The notes beneath the pieces were generated by a model, which searched no databases, was not told the DNA's origin, and worked only from the letters and a program-made list of their open reading frames with translations. Shown in pieces: positions 51,671 through 59,489 of a stretch of 64,000 nt of DNA. Position numbers and translations under genes: made by a program. The stretch's first letter is position 1; the number at the start of each line of letters is the position of its first letter. Source of the DNA: a virus; the IMG/VR virus record IMGVR_UViG_3300027749_000073, positions 25,503 through 89,502 of that record. One strand, 5' to 3'.

Positions 51671-53227
51671 TTATAGGTCCGCCCTTGGTTTAAGTGCTTT
51701 TGAAAGACTTTGCCTTTGCAATTCACGAGAATTACATAATTCAATTTTCCATGTACCGTAATAGGGAATGTCATGTCCTTCGGGTAGGGTTATTCTTACT
51801 TTTTCGACTGAATCAACAGTGTATGCTGTAATAATTCCCGGATAATCTGCAACAGTAAACGGTAATTGATACGGAATAACTTCTGCAGAATGCAAGGTTA
51901 ATATTAGATAATTTACATTTACAAAATTAATCTGTGTATCGATAGCAAAATCACCAACCTCTAAAGTTGCATATTCTGTTGCGATTGCATGTTGATAGGT
52001 ATAATCAATGTTATTAACAAAACTTGTTTTTAATGTTTGTCTCGTATCTGTTTGAGTCATTGTCATTCGAACTGCATCTTCGGTGCGTAACCATTTTGTG
52101 CCGTCGAATCTAAATAATCTATTTGGTAAGAAATCGTTGCGTAAATAGAAATCGTCTTTTGCGGGATTAGTTGGAAATTGTATTCCGTGTCCAAACACGT
52201 ATCCATTAACTGGATAACCGTCTCCGACTAAGTAACCAGTATAACCAGTGCGCAATGGTACTGCATTATTACTACTTGCAAGAATATTATCACCTTCAAA
52301 ACTAGCATCGATTTCATAAGTGTCAGCTCGGTTTAATATAACACTGCCGTCATTGGGATCAGCAGATAATGTATAAAATTGTCGAGTTTCGTAGCCACTC
52401 AACGGCGCGTCATTTTCAGACTGTGCAATAACAGCATCGTTAATTTGATATTCTATTGCTCGAGTGCTTAGAATATTTTCAAGCGTATTTCCGATAAATG
52501 GTGCAAAGTATTGTGAATTGGACGGCTCATTATTTGTAGTGCTTGCAGTAACGTTGAATAATAATCCATTACGTCTAACAATTTCACCGGGTTGGTAAGT
52601 TGTTGCAGCATCGTAATCGCCAACAAATACATCGGCATCTTCGCCTACTGGTTTAGTAAGCACGTCGGCAAATTGTTGACTATCTGTGATTTTTTTAATT
52701 TTTAATCTATATAGATGTGGAAACCATGTTGCGCTAAAACCTTCGCTAGCACGACCTACATCTTCTATAACATAATATCGCGGCAGACTTACATCAAAAT
52801 CATTAAGAGCAAAATCATCTCGTAGGTGTGGCATTTCCATTACATCACCACATAATGGTTTGCGTCCAAGGAACTTAATAAAATCGTTGATATGTACTGT
52901 CATAAAAATCGTGTCGTTGTCAATGAATAAACCAAATTGACTTAAATTGAAATCGATGTTTTGCACATTGTAGATTCCTCGGATCCTGTAAATCTCCGGA
53001 TCGTACTTTCTATCACGATTTTCTAAAAACAGCAAATCTTGTATATTAGTTTCTTTTACTGCATCATAAACTGGTTGATCAGCAGTGCCCTCGTCCTGTA
53101 TTTTAGGACCAAGGTATTTGTGAACATATACATCAGTGCCGCCGACTTGAAACATCTGCGAGATATGGTGATCAATAAATCTATAATTATTACCTTTCTC
53201 AGGTTTATATAAGCTTAATTTGGGCAA
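51671..53227 (-). CDS. gp14: Neck protein gp14 homologue (518 aa)
   Basis: The sequence runs NNYRFIDHHISQMFQVGGTDVYVHKYLGPK, YRIRGIYNVQNIDFNLSQFGLFIDNDTIFMTVHINDF, PLCGDVMEMPHLRDDF and VSLPRYYVIEDVGRASEGFSATWFPHLYRLKIKKI. This is the fold of T4 gp14, the neck ring protein joining head and tail. The start is TTG at 53227: GGAGAAG lies seven bases upstream and the next ATG is 24 codons in. At about residue 205 it carries GDYDAATTYQPGEIVRRNGLLFNVTAST, a CBM5/12-like unit like those of the giant fibres. The second half (PAKDDFYLRNDFLPNRLFRFDGTKWLRTED) is absent from T4 gp14. Confidence 0.85.
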   Translation of the reverse strand: MPKLSLYKPEKGNNYRFIDHHISQMFQVGGTDVYVHKYLGPKIQDEGTADQPVYDAVKETNIQDLLFLENRDRKYDPEIYRIRGIYNVQNIDFNLSQFGLFIDNDTIFMTVHINDFIKFLGRKPLCGDVMEMPHLRDDFALNDFDVSLPRYYVIEDVGRASEGFSATWFPHLYRLKIKKITDSQQFADVLTKPVGEDADVFVGDYDAATTYQPGEIVRRNGLLFNVTASTTNNEPSNSQYFAPFIGNTLENILSTRAIEYQINDAVIAQSENDAPLSGYETRQFYTLSADPNDGSVILNRADTYEIDASFEGDNILASSNNAVPLRTGYTGYLVGDGYPVNGYVFGHGIQFPTNPAKDDFYLRNDFLPNRLFRFDGTKWLRTEDAVRMTMTQTDTRQTLKTSFVNNIDYTYQHAIATEYATLEVGDFAIDTQINFVNVNYLILTLHSAEVIPYQLPFTVADYPGIITAYTVDSVEKVRITLPEGHDIPYYGTWKIELCNSRELQRQSLSKALKPRADL

Positions 53228-53251
53228 AGTACTTCTCCGTGAGTGTTATCA

Positions 53252-53259
53252 TATTTATC
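53252..53259 (-). promoter_or_regulatory. Putative late promoter for gp14 (GATAAATA, minus strand)
   Basis: Reading the minus strand, GATAAATA at 53259-53252 precedes the TTG start of gp14 by 24 nt, with the GGAG ribosome site between. It overlaps the stop codon of the tiny zinc-finger ORF. Confidence 0.5.
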
Positions 53260-53371
53260 GTAATATAGATCTACAATTGTTTCCGTGCCACCTGTTGTAA
53301 TTACATTTAACGCATATTATACCGCAATGTTCGCATGTGTACGTTGGTCTTAGTGATGCTAATTCTGACAT
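53255..53371 (-). CDS. Tiny zinc-finger protein (38 aa)
   Basis: The 38 residues include TYTCEHCGIICVKC and NRWHGNNCRSILR. The pattern CxxCG...NRWHxxNC matches a small zinc finger (CPHCGK...RWHxxNC) that I associate with HNH and other proteins in T4-like phages. The ORF continues upstream without an ATG to a stop about 13 codons earlier. No good ribosome site precedes the ATG at 53371. It may be a genuine small protein or the remnant C-terminus of a lost gene. It fills part of an otherwise empty 320-nt spacer. Confidence 0.5.
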   Translation of the reverse strand: MSELASLRPTYTCEHCGIICVKCNYNRWHGNNCRSILR

Positions 53372-53546
53372 TTTCTGTTTTACTGCATCGGAGTTGAGCT
53401 GCTTTGATTATTTTGAAATAGCTATTAGTATATTTATTATCGATAAATAACATTGTTGATGTCCTCTTATGACGTTAAAGTAGTTAGGAATTGCAGTTCC
53501 GTGAGCTACATTTTTATTTATCATATAGATTTTTACGGAGCAATAT
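53372..53546. other. Spacer between divergent neck genes
   Basis: No convincing protein is seen. GATAAATA at 53442-53449 (plus) and at 53522-53515 (minus) are plausible divergent late promoters for gp13 and for the zinc-finger/gp14 side. An apparent minus-strand ORF entering gp13 is a shadow. Confidence 0.4.
53442..53449 (+). promoter_or_regulatory. Putative late promoter for gp13 (GATAAATA)
   Basis: GATAAATA lies 97 nt before the gp13 start; a TACGGAG ribosome site lies just before the ATG. Confidence 0.45.
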
Positions 53547-54317
53547 ATGTCTGATGACACAACTTCATTACTAGAACGAAATAAAGTATTTGAATATGTT
53601 AGAACTCTTCTCGGTGACGGTATGATTGACATTGAGCTCGACCCTATCCATTACGAAACTGCACTTGATAAAGCACTAATTCGTTTTAGACAGAGGAGTC
53701 CAAATGCGGTCGAAGAAAGTTACTGTTTTATAGAATTAACACAGGATCAAAATGAATATAGATTACCGGATGAAATCATTGAAGTTCAGAGTGTATTCCG
53801 TCGCTCAATCGGATCGCGTTCGGGCATGGGTGCCGGTGGCACTTTATTTGAACCGTTTAATTTGGCCTATACTAACACATATTTAATGAGCGGTAGTATG
53901 ATGGGCGGACTAGCAACCTATGAAATGTTTGCAGGTTATCAAAAATTAGTAGGACGTATGTTCGGTAGTTACATTGAATTTAAATGGAAACAACAAAACC
54001 ATACACTAACTATTTTACAAAGACCGTTTGCTCAAGGTGAGCAACTACTAGTTAAGACACATAATTATCGTCCTGATTTTGTGTTATTAACTGACATCTA
54101 TGCCAAACAATGGTTGCGTGATTTTACGCTTGCTACCTGTAAAATGATGTTAGGTGAAGCGCGTAGTTTATTTGCTAGCATTGCAGGACCGGGCGGTAGT
54201 ATTTCACTTAATGGTAATGATTTAAAGTCATCTGCAAAAGAAGAAATTGCAAATTTAGAAAAAGAACTTGACAATTACATGACAGGCGGTTCGCCGATGA
54301 CATTTATAATTGGCTAA
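53547..54317 (+). CDS. gp13: Neck protein gp13 homologue (256 aa)
   Basis: The N-terminus VFEYVRTLLGDGMIDIELDPIHYETALDKALIRFRQRS parallels T4 gp13 ([23 protein letters not shown]). The middle has PDEIIEVQSVFRR, MSGSMMGGLATYEMFAGYQKL and YIEFKWKQQNHTLTILQRP. The end, SLNGNDLKSSAKEEIANLEKELDNYMTGGSPMTFIIG, matches the gp13 C-terminus [21 protein letters not shown]...FGILVG. Gp13 attaches to the portal vertex after packaging and with gp14 forms the neck. It is divergent from gp14, whereas T4 has 13 and 14 in one direction. Confidence 0.85.
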   Translation: MSDDTTSLLERNKVFEYVRTLLGDGMIDIELDPIHYETALDKALIRFRQRSPNAVEESYCFIELTQDQNEYRLPDEIIEVQSVFRRSIGSRSGMGAGGTLFEPFNLAYTNTYLMSGSMMGGLATYEMFAGYQKLVGRMFGSYIEFKWKQQNHTLTILQRPFAQGEQLLVKTHNYRPDFVLLTDIYAKQWLRDFTLATCKMMLGEARSLFASIAGPGGSISLNGNDLKSSAKEEIANLEKELDNYMTGGSPMTFIIG

Positions 54318-54324
54318 AAATATA

Positions 54325-54353
54325 TTGACGCTCCGGTAATTTTGTTATATAAT
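54325..54353 (+). promoter_or_regulatory. Sigma70-type promoter before dNMP kinase gene
   Basis: TTGACG (54325-54330) and TATAAT (54348-54353) are spaced by 17 nt, with one mismatch to consensus. This is suitable for early or host-driven transcription of the nucleotide kinase. Confidence 0.75.
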
Positions 54354-54384
54354 AATACATTATGTTAGATTATTGGAGTAAAAT

Positions 54385-55023
54385 ATGATAGTTGGTATTG
54401 TTGGGTTTATCGGTTCAGGAAAAGACACTGCTGCAGAGTATCTTGAAAATGAACACAATTTCAAAAAAGAATCATTTGCTGCAAGTTTAAAAGATGCAGT
54501 ATCAAACGTATTCGGTTGGGACAGGGATCTAGTTGAAGGCCAAACTGAAAAATCAAGAGAGTGGCGAAATCAAGTCGACGAGTGGTGGGCGACTAGATTA
54601 AATATGCCGCAGTTAACACCTAGGTGGGTATTACAACACTGGGGGACTGAACTTTGTCGAGTTGGATTTCATACTGATATTTGGTTAGCTAGTTTAGAAC
54701 GACGACTTTTAAACAGTGCTACAAACGTAGTAATATCTGATTGTAGATTTGAAAATGAAATTGCTGCAATTAAACGATTAGGTGGAAAAATTATTCAAAT
54801 TAATCGTACATCGCATGTTCATGAAGAACTAATGAACTTTGCAAGTCGCGGCGACCAGACTGCTATTCAACTGCTTAACGATCTCGAAGTTCATCAAAGT
54901 GAATGGGCATGGCGGAAAGTTGCTGCAGATTATGTTATTGATAATACCGGGTCACTTTACAATTTATATTATCAACTTAAAGAAATTATAAATCAGGAGT
55001 TAAGTCACCCTGCCGCCATGTAA
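54385..55023 (+). CDS. Deoxynucleoside monophosphate kinase-like protein (212 aa)
   Basis: The P-loop is IVGFIGSGKDTAAEYL at residues 4-19. It is followed by KKESFAASLKDAVSNVFGWDRD, a CysC-unlike but T4 gp1-like region, then TPRWVLQHWGTELCR and the NVVISDCRFENEIAAIKRLGGKIIQINR strand with its Asp. T4 gp1 phosphorylates dTMP, dGMP and hydroxymethyl-dCMP to diphosphates for replication. The alignment by eye is convincing in the P-loop and the SDCRFENEI region but weaker in the lid, so substrate specificity is open. It has its own sigma70-type promoter and TTGGAG ribosome site among late genes. It converges on the HNH gene with a 38-nt overlap. Confidence 0.78.
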   Translation: MIVGIVGFIGSGKDTAAEYLENEHNFKKESFAASLKDAVSNVFGWDRDLVEGQTEKSREWRNQVDEWWATRLNMPQLTPRWVLQHWGTELCRVGFHTDIWLASLERRLLNSATNVVISDCRFENEIAAIKRLGGKIIQINRTSHVHEELMNFASRGDQTAIQLLNDLEVHQSEWAWRKVAADYVIDNTGSLYNLYYQLKEIINQELSHPAAM

Positions 55024-55321
55024 TTCCTTCTCGATGTAATATCCGTTGACAGTTTGCACACACTGTTTTAAGGTTACTTGGTCTACAATTGTTTAAATCA
55101 CCGTTTACATGATACACTGCAAACACTTCGGTAAACGGTGATTTAAACCCGCACTTTTCGCACTGATTCTTGATACGATATCCAGCCCTGTACCATCGAG
55201 CTATTCCGGCATACTTTCCGCCTTTTAAACAAGCTTCACATAATTTTCTATAATACGTCCTACCGTTTTTAATGTAATTAACTGCAGCAGGTCGGTATCC
55301 GCACGAACAAAGTGGTCTCAT
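54986..55321 (-). CDS. HNH-type zinc protein, putative endonuclease (111 aa)
   Basis: The protein starts MRPLCSCGYRPAAVNYIKNGRTYYRKLCEACLKGG, a first pair of Cys knuckles. It continues CEKCGFKSPFTEVFAVYHVNGDLNNCRPSNLKTVCANCQRILH, in which H-V-N-G-D...N...N-L...C-x-x-C is an HNH-like nuclease core. I recognise this family (ending WRQGDLTPDL) as conserved in aquatic T4-like phages. It may be a homing-type nicking enzyme or have a role in DNA processing. It sits alone on the minus strand between the dNMP kinase and gp18, a typical place for a mobile or inserted HNH gene. Confidence 0.75.
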   Translation of the reverse strand: MRPLCSCGYRPAAVNYIKNGRTYYRKLCEACLKGGKYAGIARWYRAGYRIKNQCEKCGFKSPFTEVFAVYHVNGDLNNCRPSNLKTVCANCQRILHREGITWRQGDLTPDL

Positions 55322-55386
55322 GCTTATATTTACACCTTTTCTATCCCTTTTATACAGGGTTAAACACGGTTAATTAGCCATTATAC

Positions 55387-55394
55387 TATAAATA
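55387..55394 (+). promoter_or_regulatory. Consensus T4 late promoter before gp18 (TATAAATA)
   Basis: An exact TATAAATA match lies 32 nt before the gp18 ATG, with TATGGAG as ribosome site between. It is the best match to the T4 late consensus among those I located. Confidence 0.75.
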
Positions 55395-55426
55395 CACGTA
55401 GAACTTGAATTTATGGAGAATATATT

Positions 55427-58400
55427 ATGGCTCAACTTAGTTCACCAGGCGTAAGTGTATCAGTAATCGACGAAAGCGCGTACACTTCGGCAGCTCCTGG
55501 CACAGTCCCTTTAATTTTTGTAACTTCGGAAGAAGGGAAACAAAACGCATCCGGAACAGGCACTGCTCCGGGTACATTAAAAACAAACGCAGGCAAAGTT
55601 TATCTTTTAACTAGCCAAAAAGAGTTAGCAGATACCTTCGGTACTCCTATCTTTAAAACTGACGCAAACAACAATGCAGTTCATGCAGGCGAGCAAAACG
55701 AGTTCGGATTGCAAGCAGCTTACAGTTTCTTAGGTGTTAGCAACCGTGCGTATGTAGCACGGGCAGACATTGATCTTTCACAATTAGATGCAAATGCAAC
55801 TGCACCATTAGGTGAACCAGCAAATAACACATTTTGGTTAAACACACTCGACACAAAATGGGGTGTATTTGAATGGGATTCGCGTTCGGCAGATCTAGGC
55901 GGCCAAACATACACTGTTAAAAAACCAATTGTTATCACAAGCACTGTAATTGCACCGGATGGTACACCAGTAAACACTTACGGTTTAAATGATACTTATG
56001 CAATTGTTGCAGTATCTACTGTTATTGCATTATGGTACAAAGATAACGGATCGTGGGTCAAAGTTGGCACATCTGCATGGAGAAACGCAAATCCAACAGT
56101 TATTGCTACTGCAAACACTTTTAGCGCAACTGCTACTAGTAACGACATTACCATTAACGGAATCGCGATTGATAATAATGCAGATTTAGCTGCATTAGTT
56201 AGTGGAATCAATGCAAGTTCGGCATTAATTGCATTAGGGATCACTGCAGGCACTCAAAGTGGAAAATTAGTTTTATACTCTACTGGTGTTGCAATTACTC
56301 TTAGTGGTGCATTAGTAGATGGTTTAGGTTTATCATCAACAACATATCCTGCTCCGGCACTATGGATTGGCCCGCATACTTCTATACCACCGTTTAAAGC
56401 AAATGACGAAAATCGCCCAAGTGGGTCGGTTTGGGTTAAAACAACTACACCAAACAATGGTGCTGATTGGGTAACAAAAGTTTATAGCACTGATACAGGG
56501 TCGTGGGTCTCAAAATATCCTCGATTATTTCCTTCGCACGAAGCAGCATTAGCAGGATTAGATCCAGTAAGTGGCGGATTAAGTCTTGCAGGTAACACAA
56601 TGTATATCAAATACAACGTTGCAGAAGGAGTTACTAACGGCAAGCCAGATGCTGCTAACTTTACAGTTTATCGTCGTCGTAGCGCAGTATCTACTAGCAT
56701 AGTTTCGTTTACTGTTGTCGCAGAAACAGGTACCGGTAACGGCCATTTATCTGCAGGAGCATACGCATTTACTTTGCAAGAATCAGTTCCAGGTAGTGAT
56801 ACATTAACTACTGCAGTAACTGTCTCGTTTACTGTAACATCAGGTCAACCAGCAGCGTCTATTGCATCTGCAATCGTTACTGCGATTAGCACACAACTTT
56901 CATCTTATCGATCAAATGTTGCAGTGTCATTAGTTACCGGTACTACAAAAATTAGTATTGAACACCGCACAGGCGGCGAAATTAAATTAAATGAAACTGT
57001 CGGTACACCGATAGTAAAATTATTTAAAAGTGCAACTGGCCCATTTGTTACTAATTTATACCGACATCCAGACGGTATTACTACACATTTTATTGCAAGT
57101 ACCTGGACTTCATTACTTGACGACAACACCGGCGGATTTATATCTGCACAAGACACTGCAGTTACTGGGCCAACAGTTGACGGAAGATTGTGGTATAGTA
57201 GCGTAGTTGATGAAATTGATCTTTTAATTCACAACGGTACTAAATGGGTAGGTTACTTACATCCAACTAGTCCGACGTATGCAGCAGGTGCATTGCAAAC
57301 TGACCCGGCAGGTATAATTGTTGGTGCAACTACACCTACTACGCAAACAGATGGCACACCGTTAGCAAATGGAGATATTTGGCTTGACTCTTCGGATCTT
57401 GAAAATTATCCAATGCTTTACAGCTGGGCAGGTTTTACAAGAAAATGGTTGTTAATTGATAAATCAGATCAAACTACTGACACTGGTATTTTATTTGCCG
57501 ATGCTCGATGGGCAACTACTGGACAATCAGAAACACCATCTGCAATTACAGACTTATTAGTTAGCGATTTTGTTGAGTTTGATGCGCCTGATCCTGCATT
57601 ATATCCTAAAGGTATGCTGTTATGGAATCTACGTAGAAGCGGATTTAATGTTAAACGATTTGTTAGAAATTATGTTAATTTGCTTGAACGCAATGTTAGA
57701 TACTCAAACGAATCGCAAGGCACTAACGGCAACGAATACTATCCACACAAATGGGTTAGTGAATCTGCTAATCAAGAAAACGGCGCAGGCACTTTCGGTC
57801 GCCATGCACAACGCAAAGTAGTTGTTCAAAAATTACAAGCACTAGTTAATGCAAACCAGTCAGTTCGTGACGAAGAAAGTAAATTATTTAATTTAATTGC
57901 AACACCTGGGTATCCTGAATTAATTGGCGAAATGATTAATTTAAATTATGATCGCGGTTTAACAGCGTTTGTTGTAGGCGATACACCTGCAAGATTAACA
58001 CCAGATGCAACTACGTTAAGCAGCTGGGGTAACAATGATGCAGGTGCGTTAGAAGACAACGATCACGGGTTAGTATCAAGTGACGAGTATTTGGCTGTAT
58101 TTTATCCATGGGGTTACACTAGTGACAACATTGGCAATAACATTGCAGTCCCGCCAAGCCACATGATGTTACGCACGATTGCATTAAATGATCAAATTGC
58201 TTATCCGTGGTTTGCACCAGCAGGTACAAGCAGAGGTGGTATTACTAATGCTACGTCAGTTGGGTACATTACTGCCGAAGGTGAATTCCAGTCGGTAGCG
58301 TTAAATGTCGGGCAACGTGATACCTTAGCAAGCATTAAAGTTAATTCAATTACATTTATTGCAGGTTCAGGGTTAGTTAATTTTGCACAATATACTCGTG

Positions 58401-58747
58401 CAAGAGCAACAACGGCATTGGATCGTATCAACGTAGCACGTTTAGTTTGTTACCTTCGTAGACAGTTTGCGCAATTATCTAAACCATATTTGTTTGAACC
58501 AAACGACAAAGTTACACGTGATCAAATTAAATCAGCAGCAGAAAATTTATTACTTGAATTAGTAGGACAGCGTGCATTGTACGACTACTTAGTAGTATGT
58601 GATGAATCAAATAATACTCCTGCAAGAATTGATCGTAGTGAGCTTTACTTAGATGTTGCAGTTGAACCAGTAAAAGCAGTAGAATTTATTTACATTCCAT
58701 TGCGTATTAAAAACACTGGTGAAATTAAAGCACTAGGCAACGCATAA
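55427..58747 (+). CDS. gp18: Tail sheath protein gp18 (1106 aa)
   Basis: The N-terminus AQLSSPGVSVSVIDESAYTSAAPGTVPLIFVTSEEGK is the classic contractile sheath start. The C-terminal domain (PSHMMLRTIALNDQIAYPWFAPAGTSRG, VNSITFIAGSGLVNFAQYTRARATTALDRINVARLVCYLRRQF, YLFEPND...RDQIKSAAENLL, YIPLRIKNTGEI) forms the sheath core. T4 gp18 is 659 residues; the extra 450 or so lie in the middle, in domains exposed on the sheath surface (residues about 130-720). The sheath contracts to drive the tube through the envelope. It is followed 15 nt later by the tube gene. Confidence 0.95.
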   Translation: MAQLSSPGVSVSVIDESAYTSAAPGTVPLIFVTSEEGKQNASGTGTAPGTLKTNAGKVYLLTSQKELADTFGTPIFKTDANNNAVHAGEQNEFGLQAAYSFLGVSNRAYVARADIDLSQLDANATAPLGEPANNTFWLNTLDTKWGVFEWDSRSADLGGQTYTVKKPIVITSTVIAPDGTPVNTYGLNDTYAIVAVSTVIALWYKDNGSWVKVGTSAWRNANPTVIATANTFSATATSNDITINGIAIDNNADLAALVSGINASSALIALGITAGTQSGKLVLYSTGVAITLSGALVDGLGLSSTTYPAPALWIGPHTSIPPFKANDENRPSGSVWVKTTTPNNGADWVTKVYSTDTGSWVSKYPRLFPSHEAALAGLDPVSGGLSLAGNTMYIKYNVAEGVTNGKPDAANFTVYRRRSAVSTSIVSFTVVAETGTGNGHLSAGAYAFTLQESVPGSDTLTTAVTVSFTVTSGQPAASIASAIVTAISTQLSSYRSNVAVSLVTGTTKISIEHRTGGEIKLNETVGTPIVKLFKSATGPFVTNLYRHPDGITTHFIASTWTSLLDDNTGGFISAQDTAVTGPTVDGRLWYSSVVDEIDLLIHNGTKWVGYLHPTSPTYAAGALQTDPAGIIVGATTPTTQTDGTPLANGDIWLDSSDLENYPMLYSWAGFTRKWLLIDKSDQTTDTGILFADARWATTGQSETPSAITDLLVSDFVEFDAPDPALYPKGMLLWNLRRSGFNVKRFVRNYVNLLERNVRYSNESQGTNGNEYYPHKWVSESANQENGAGTFGRHAQRKVVVQKLQALVNANQSVRDEESKLFNLIATPGYPELIGEMINLNYDRGLTAFVVGDTPARLTPDATTLSSWGNNDAGALEDNDHGLVSSDEYLAVFYPWGYTSDNIGNNIAVPPSHMMLRTIALNDQIAYPWFAPAGTSRGGITNATSVGYITAEGEFQSVALNVGQRDTLASIKVNSITFIAGSGLVNFAQYTRARATTALDRINVARLVCYLRRQFAQLSKPYLFEPNDKVTRDQIKSAAENLLLELVGQRALYDYLVVCDESNNTPARIDRSELYLDVAVEPVKAVEFIYIPLRIKNTGEIKALGNA

Positions 58748-58762
58748 TAGGAGCATAATAAA

Positions 58763-59398
58763 ATGTCAATTGCAACATTATCAAGATTTACAGTACCACT
58801 AGCAACTGATTCAAGTGCTAGTGCGCAAGGCTTATTAATGCCTAAACTGAAATATCGATTCAGAGTAACATTTAATAGTTTTGGTGTTTCTGCTGCAACT
58901 ACTGAGCTTACTAAGCAAATAGCTGAAGCAGGACGTCCCGAAATATCCTTTGAAAAGAAAACAATCGATGTTTATAACAGTAAAATTCAATATGCTGGCA
59001 AATGGACCTGGAGCGCAATCAGTATTAAAATACGTGACGACGTTACTGGTGCAGTTAGCAAAATTGTTGGCGAACAAAACCAAAAGCAAATGGACTTTTT
59101 TGAACAAAGTTCTGCTGCTGCTGCAGGTGACTACAAGTTTACAATGGTAGTTGAAATGTTAGACGGCGGCAACGGCGCTAACAAACCGGTGGTGTTAGAA
59201 ACTTGGGAATGTTATGGTTGTTTCATTGAAAAAACAACTTATGACACTCTTGCATATAACTCAGCTGACCCTGTTCAGATTACATTGTCAATTCAACCTG
59301 ATAATTGTGTTCAAACTGGCGCAACTGCAGGATTTGGTGTTCCTGGATCACCAAGAACCGCTGGTACAAGCATGACAGTGGGCAGTAAAAAAGCTTAA
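58763..59398 (+). CDS. gp19: Tail tube protein gp19 (211 aa)
   Basis: LLMPKLKYRFRVTFNSFGV, TKQIAEAGRPEISFEKKTIDVYNSKIQYAGKWTWSAISIKIRDDVTGAVSKIVGEQ and CFIEKTTYDTLAYNSADPVQITLSIQPDNCVQ follow T4 gp19. Its hexamers stack into the inner tail tube. It is somewhat longer than T4 gp19 (163 residues), with a Gly/Ser/Thr-rich tail of about 25 residues. The location right after the sheath is the expected order. A terminator follows at 59416. Confidence 0.93.
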   Translation: MSIATLSRFTVPLATDSSASAQGLLMPKLKYRFRVTFNSFGVSAATTELTKQIAEAGRPEISFEKKTIDVYNSKIQYAGKWTWSAISIKIRDDVTGAVSKIVGEQNQKQMDFFEQSSAAAAGDYKFTMVVEMLDGGNGANKPVVLETWECYGCFIEKTTYDTLAYNSADPVQITLSIQPDNCVQTGATAGFGVPGSPRTAGTSMTVGSKKA

Positions 59399-59415
59399 CT
59401 GAAATTGCTATTAAG

Positions 59416-59441
59416 AAAGCTCGCTATATGCGGGCTTTTTT
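59416..59441 (+). terminator. Rho-independent terminator after gp19
   Basis: A 9-bp stem (AAAGCTCGC with GCGGGCTTT, one G-U pair) is followed by further T residues. Confidence 0.8.
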
Positions 59442-59476
59442 ATTGACTAGACATAATATGCGCAGTTAACTTATTG

Positions 59477-59484
59477 CATAAATA
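59477..59484 (+). promoter_or_regulatory. Late promoter motif giving a predicted leaderless mRNA (CATAAATA)
   Basis: CATAAATA ends 5 nt before ATG 59490. With T4 late-promoter geometry the +1 base is the A of the ATG. No Shine-Dalgarno sequence is present. Confidence 0.55.
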
Positions 59485-59489
59485 ATTGT

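Noticed and set aside
53408-53632. Minus-strand ORF in the gp13-gp14 spacer
   Set aside because: It overlaps the start of gp13, has no homology pattern and lacks a ribosome site.
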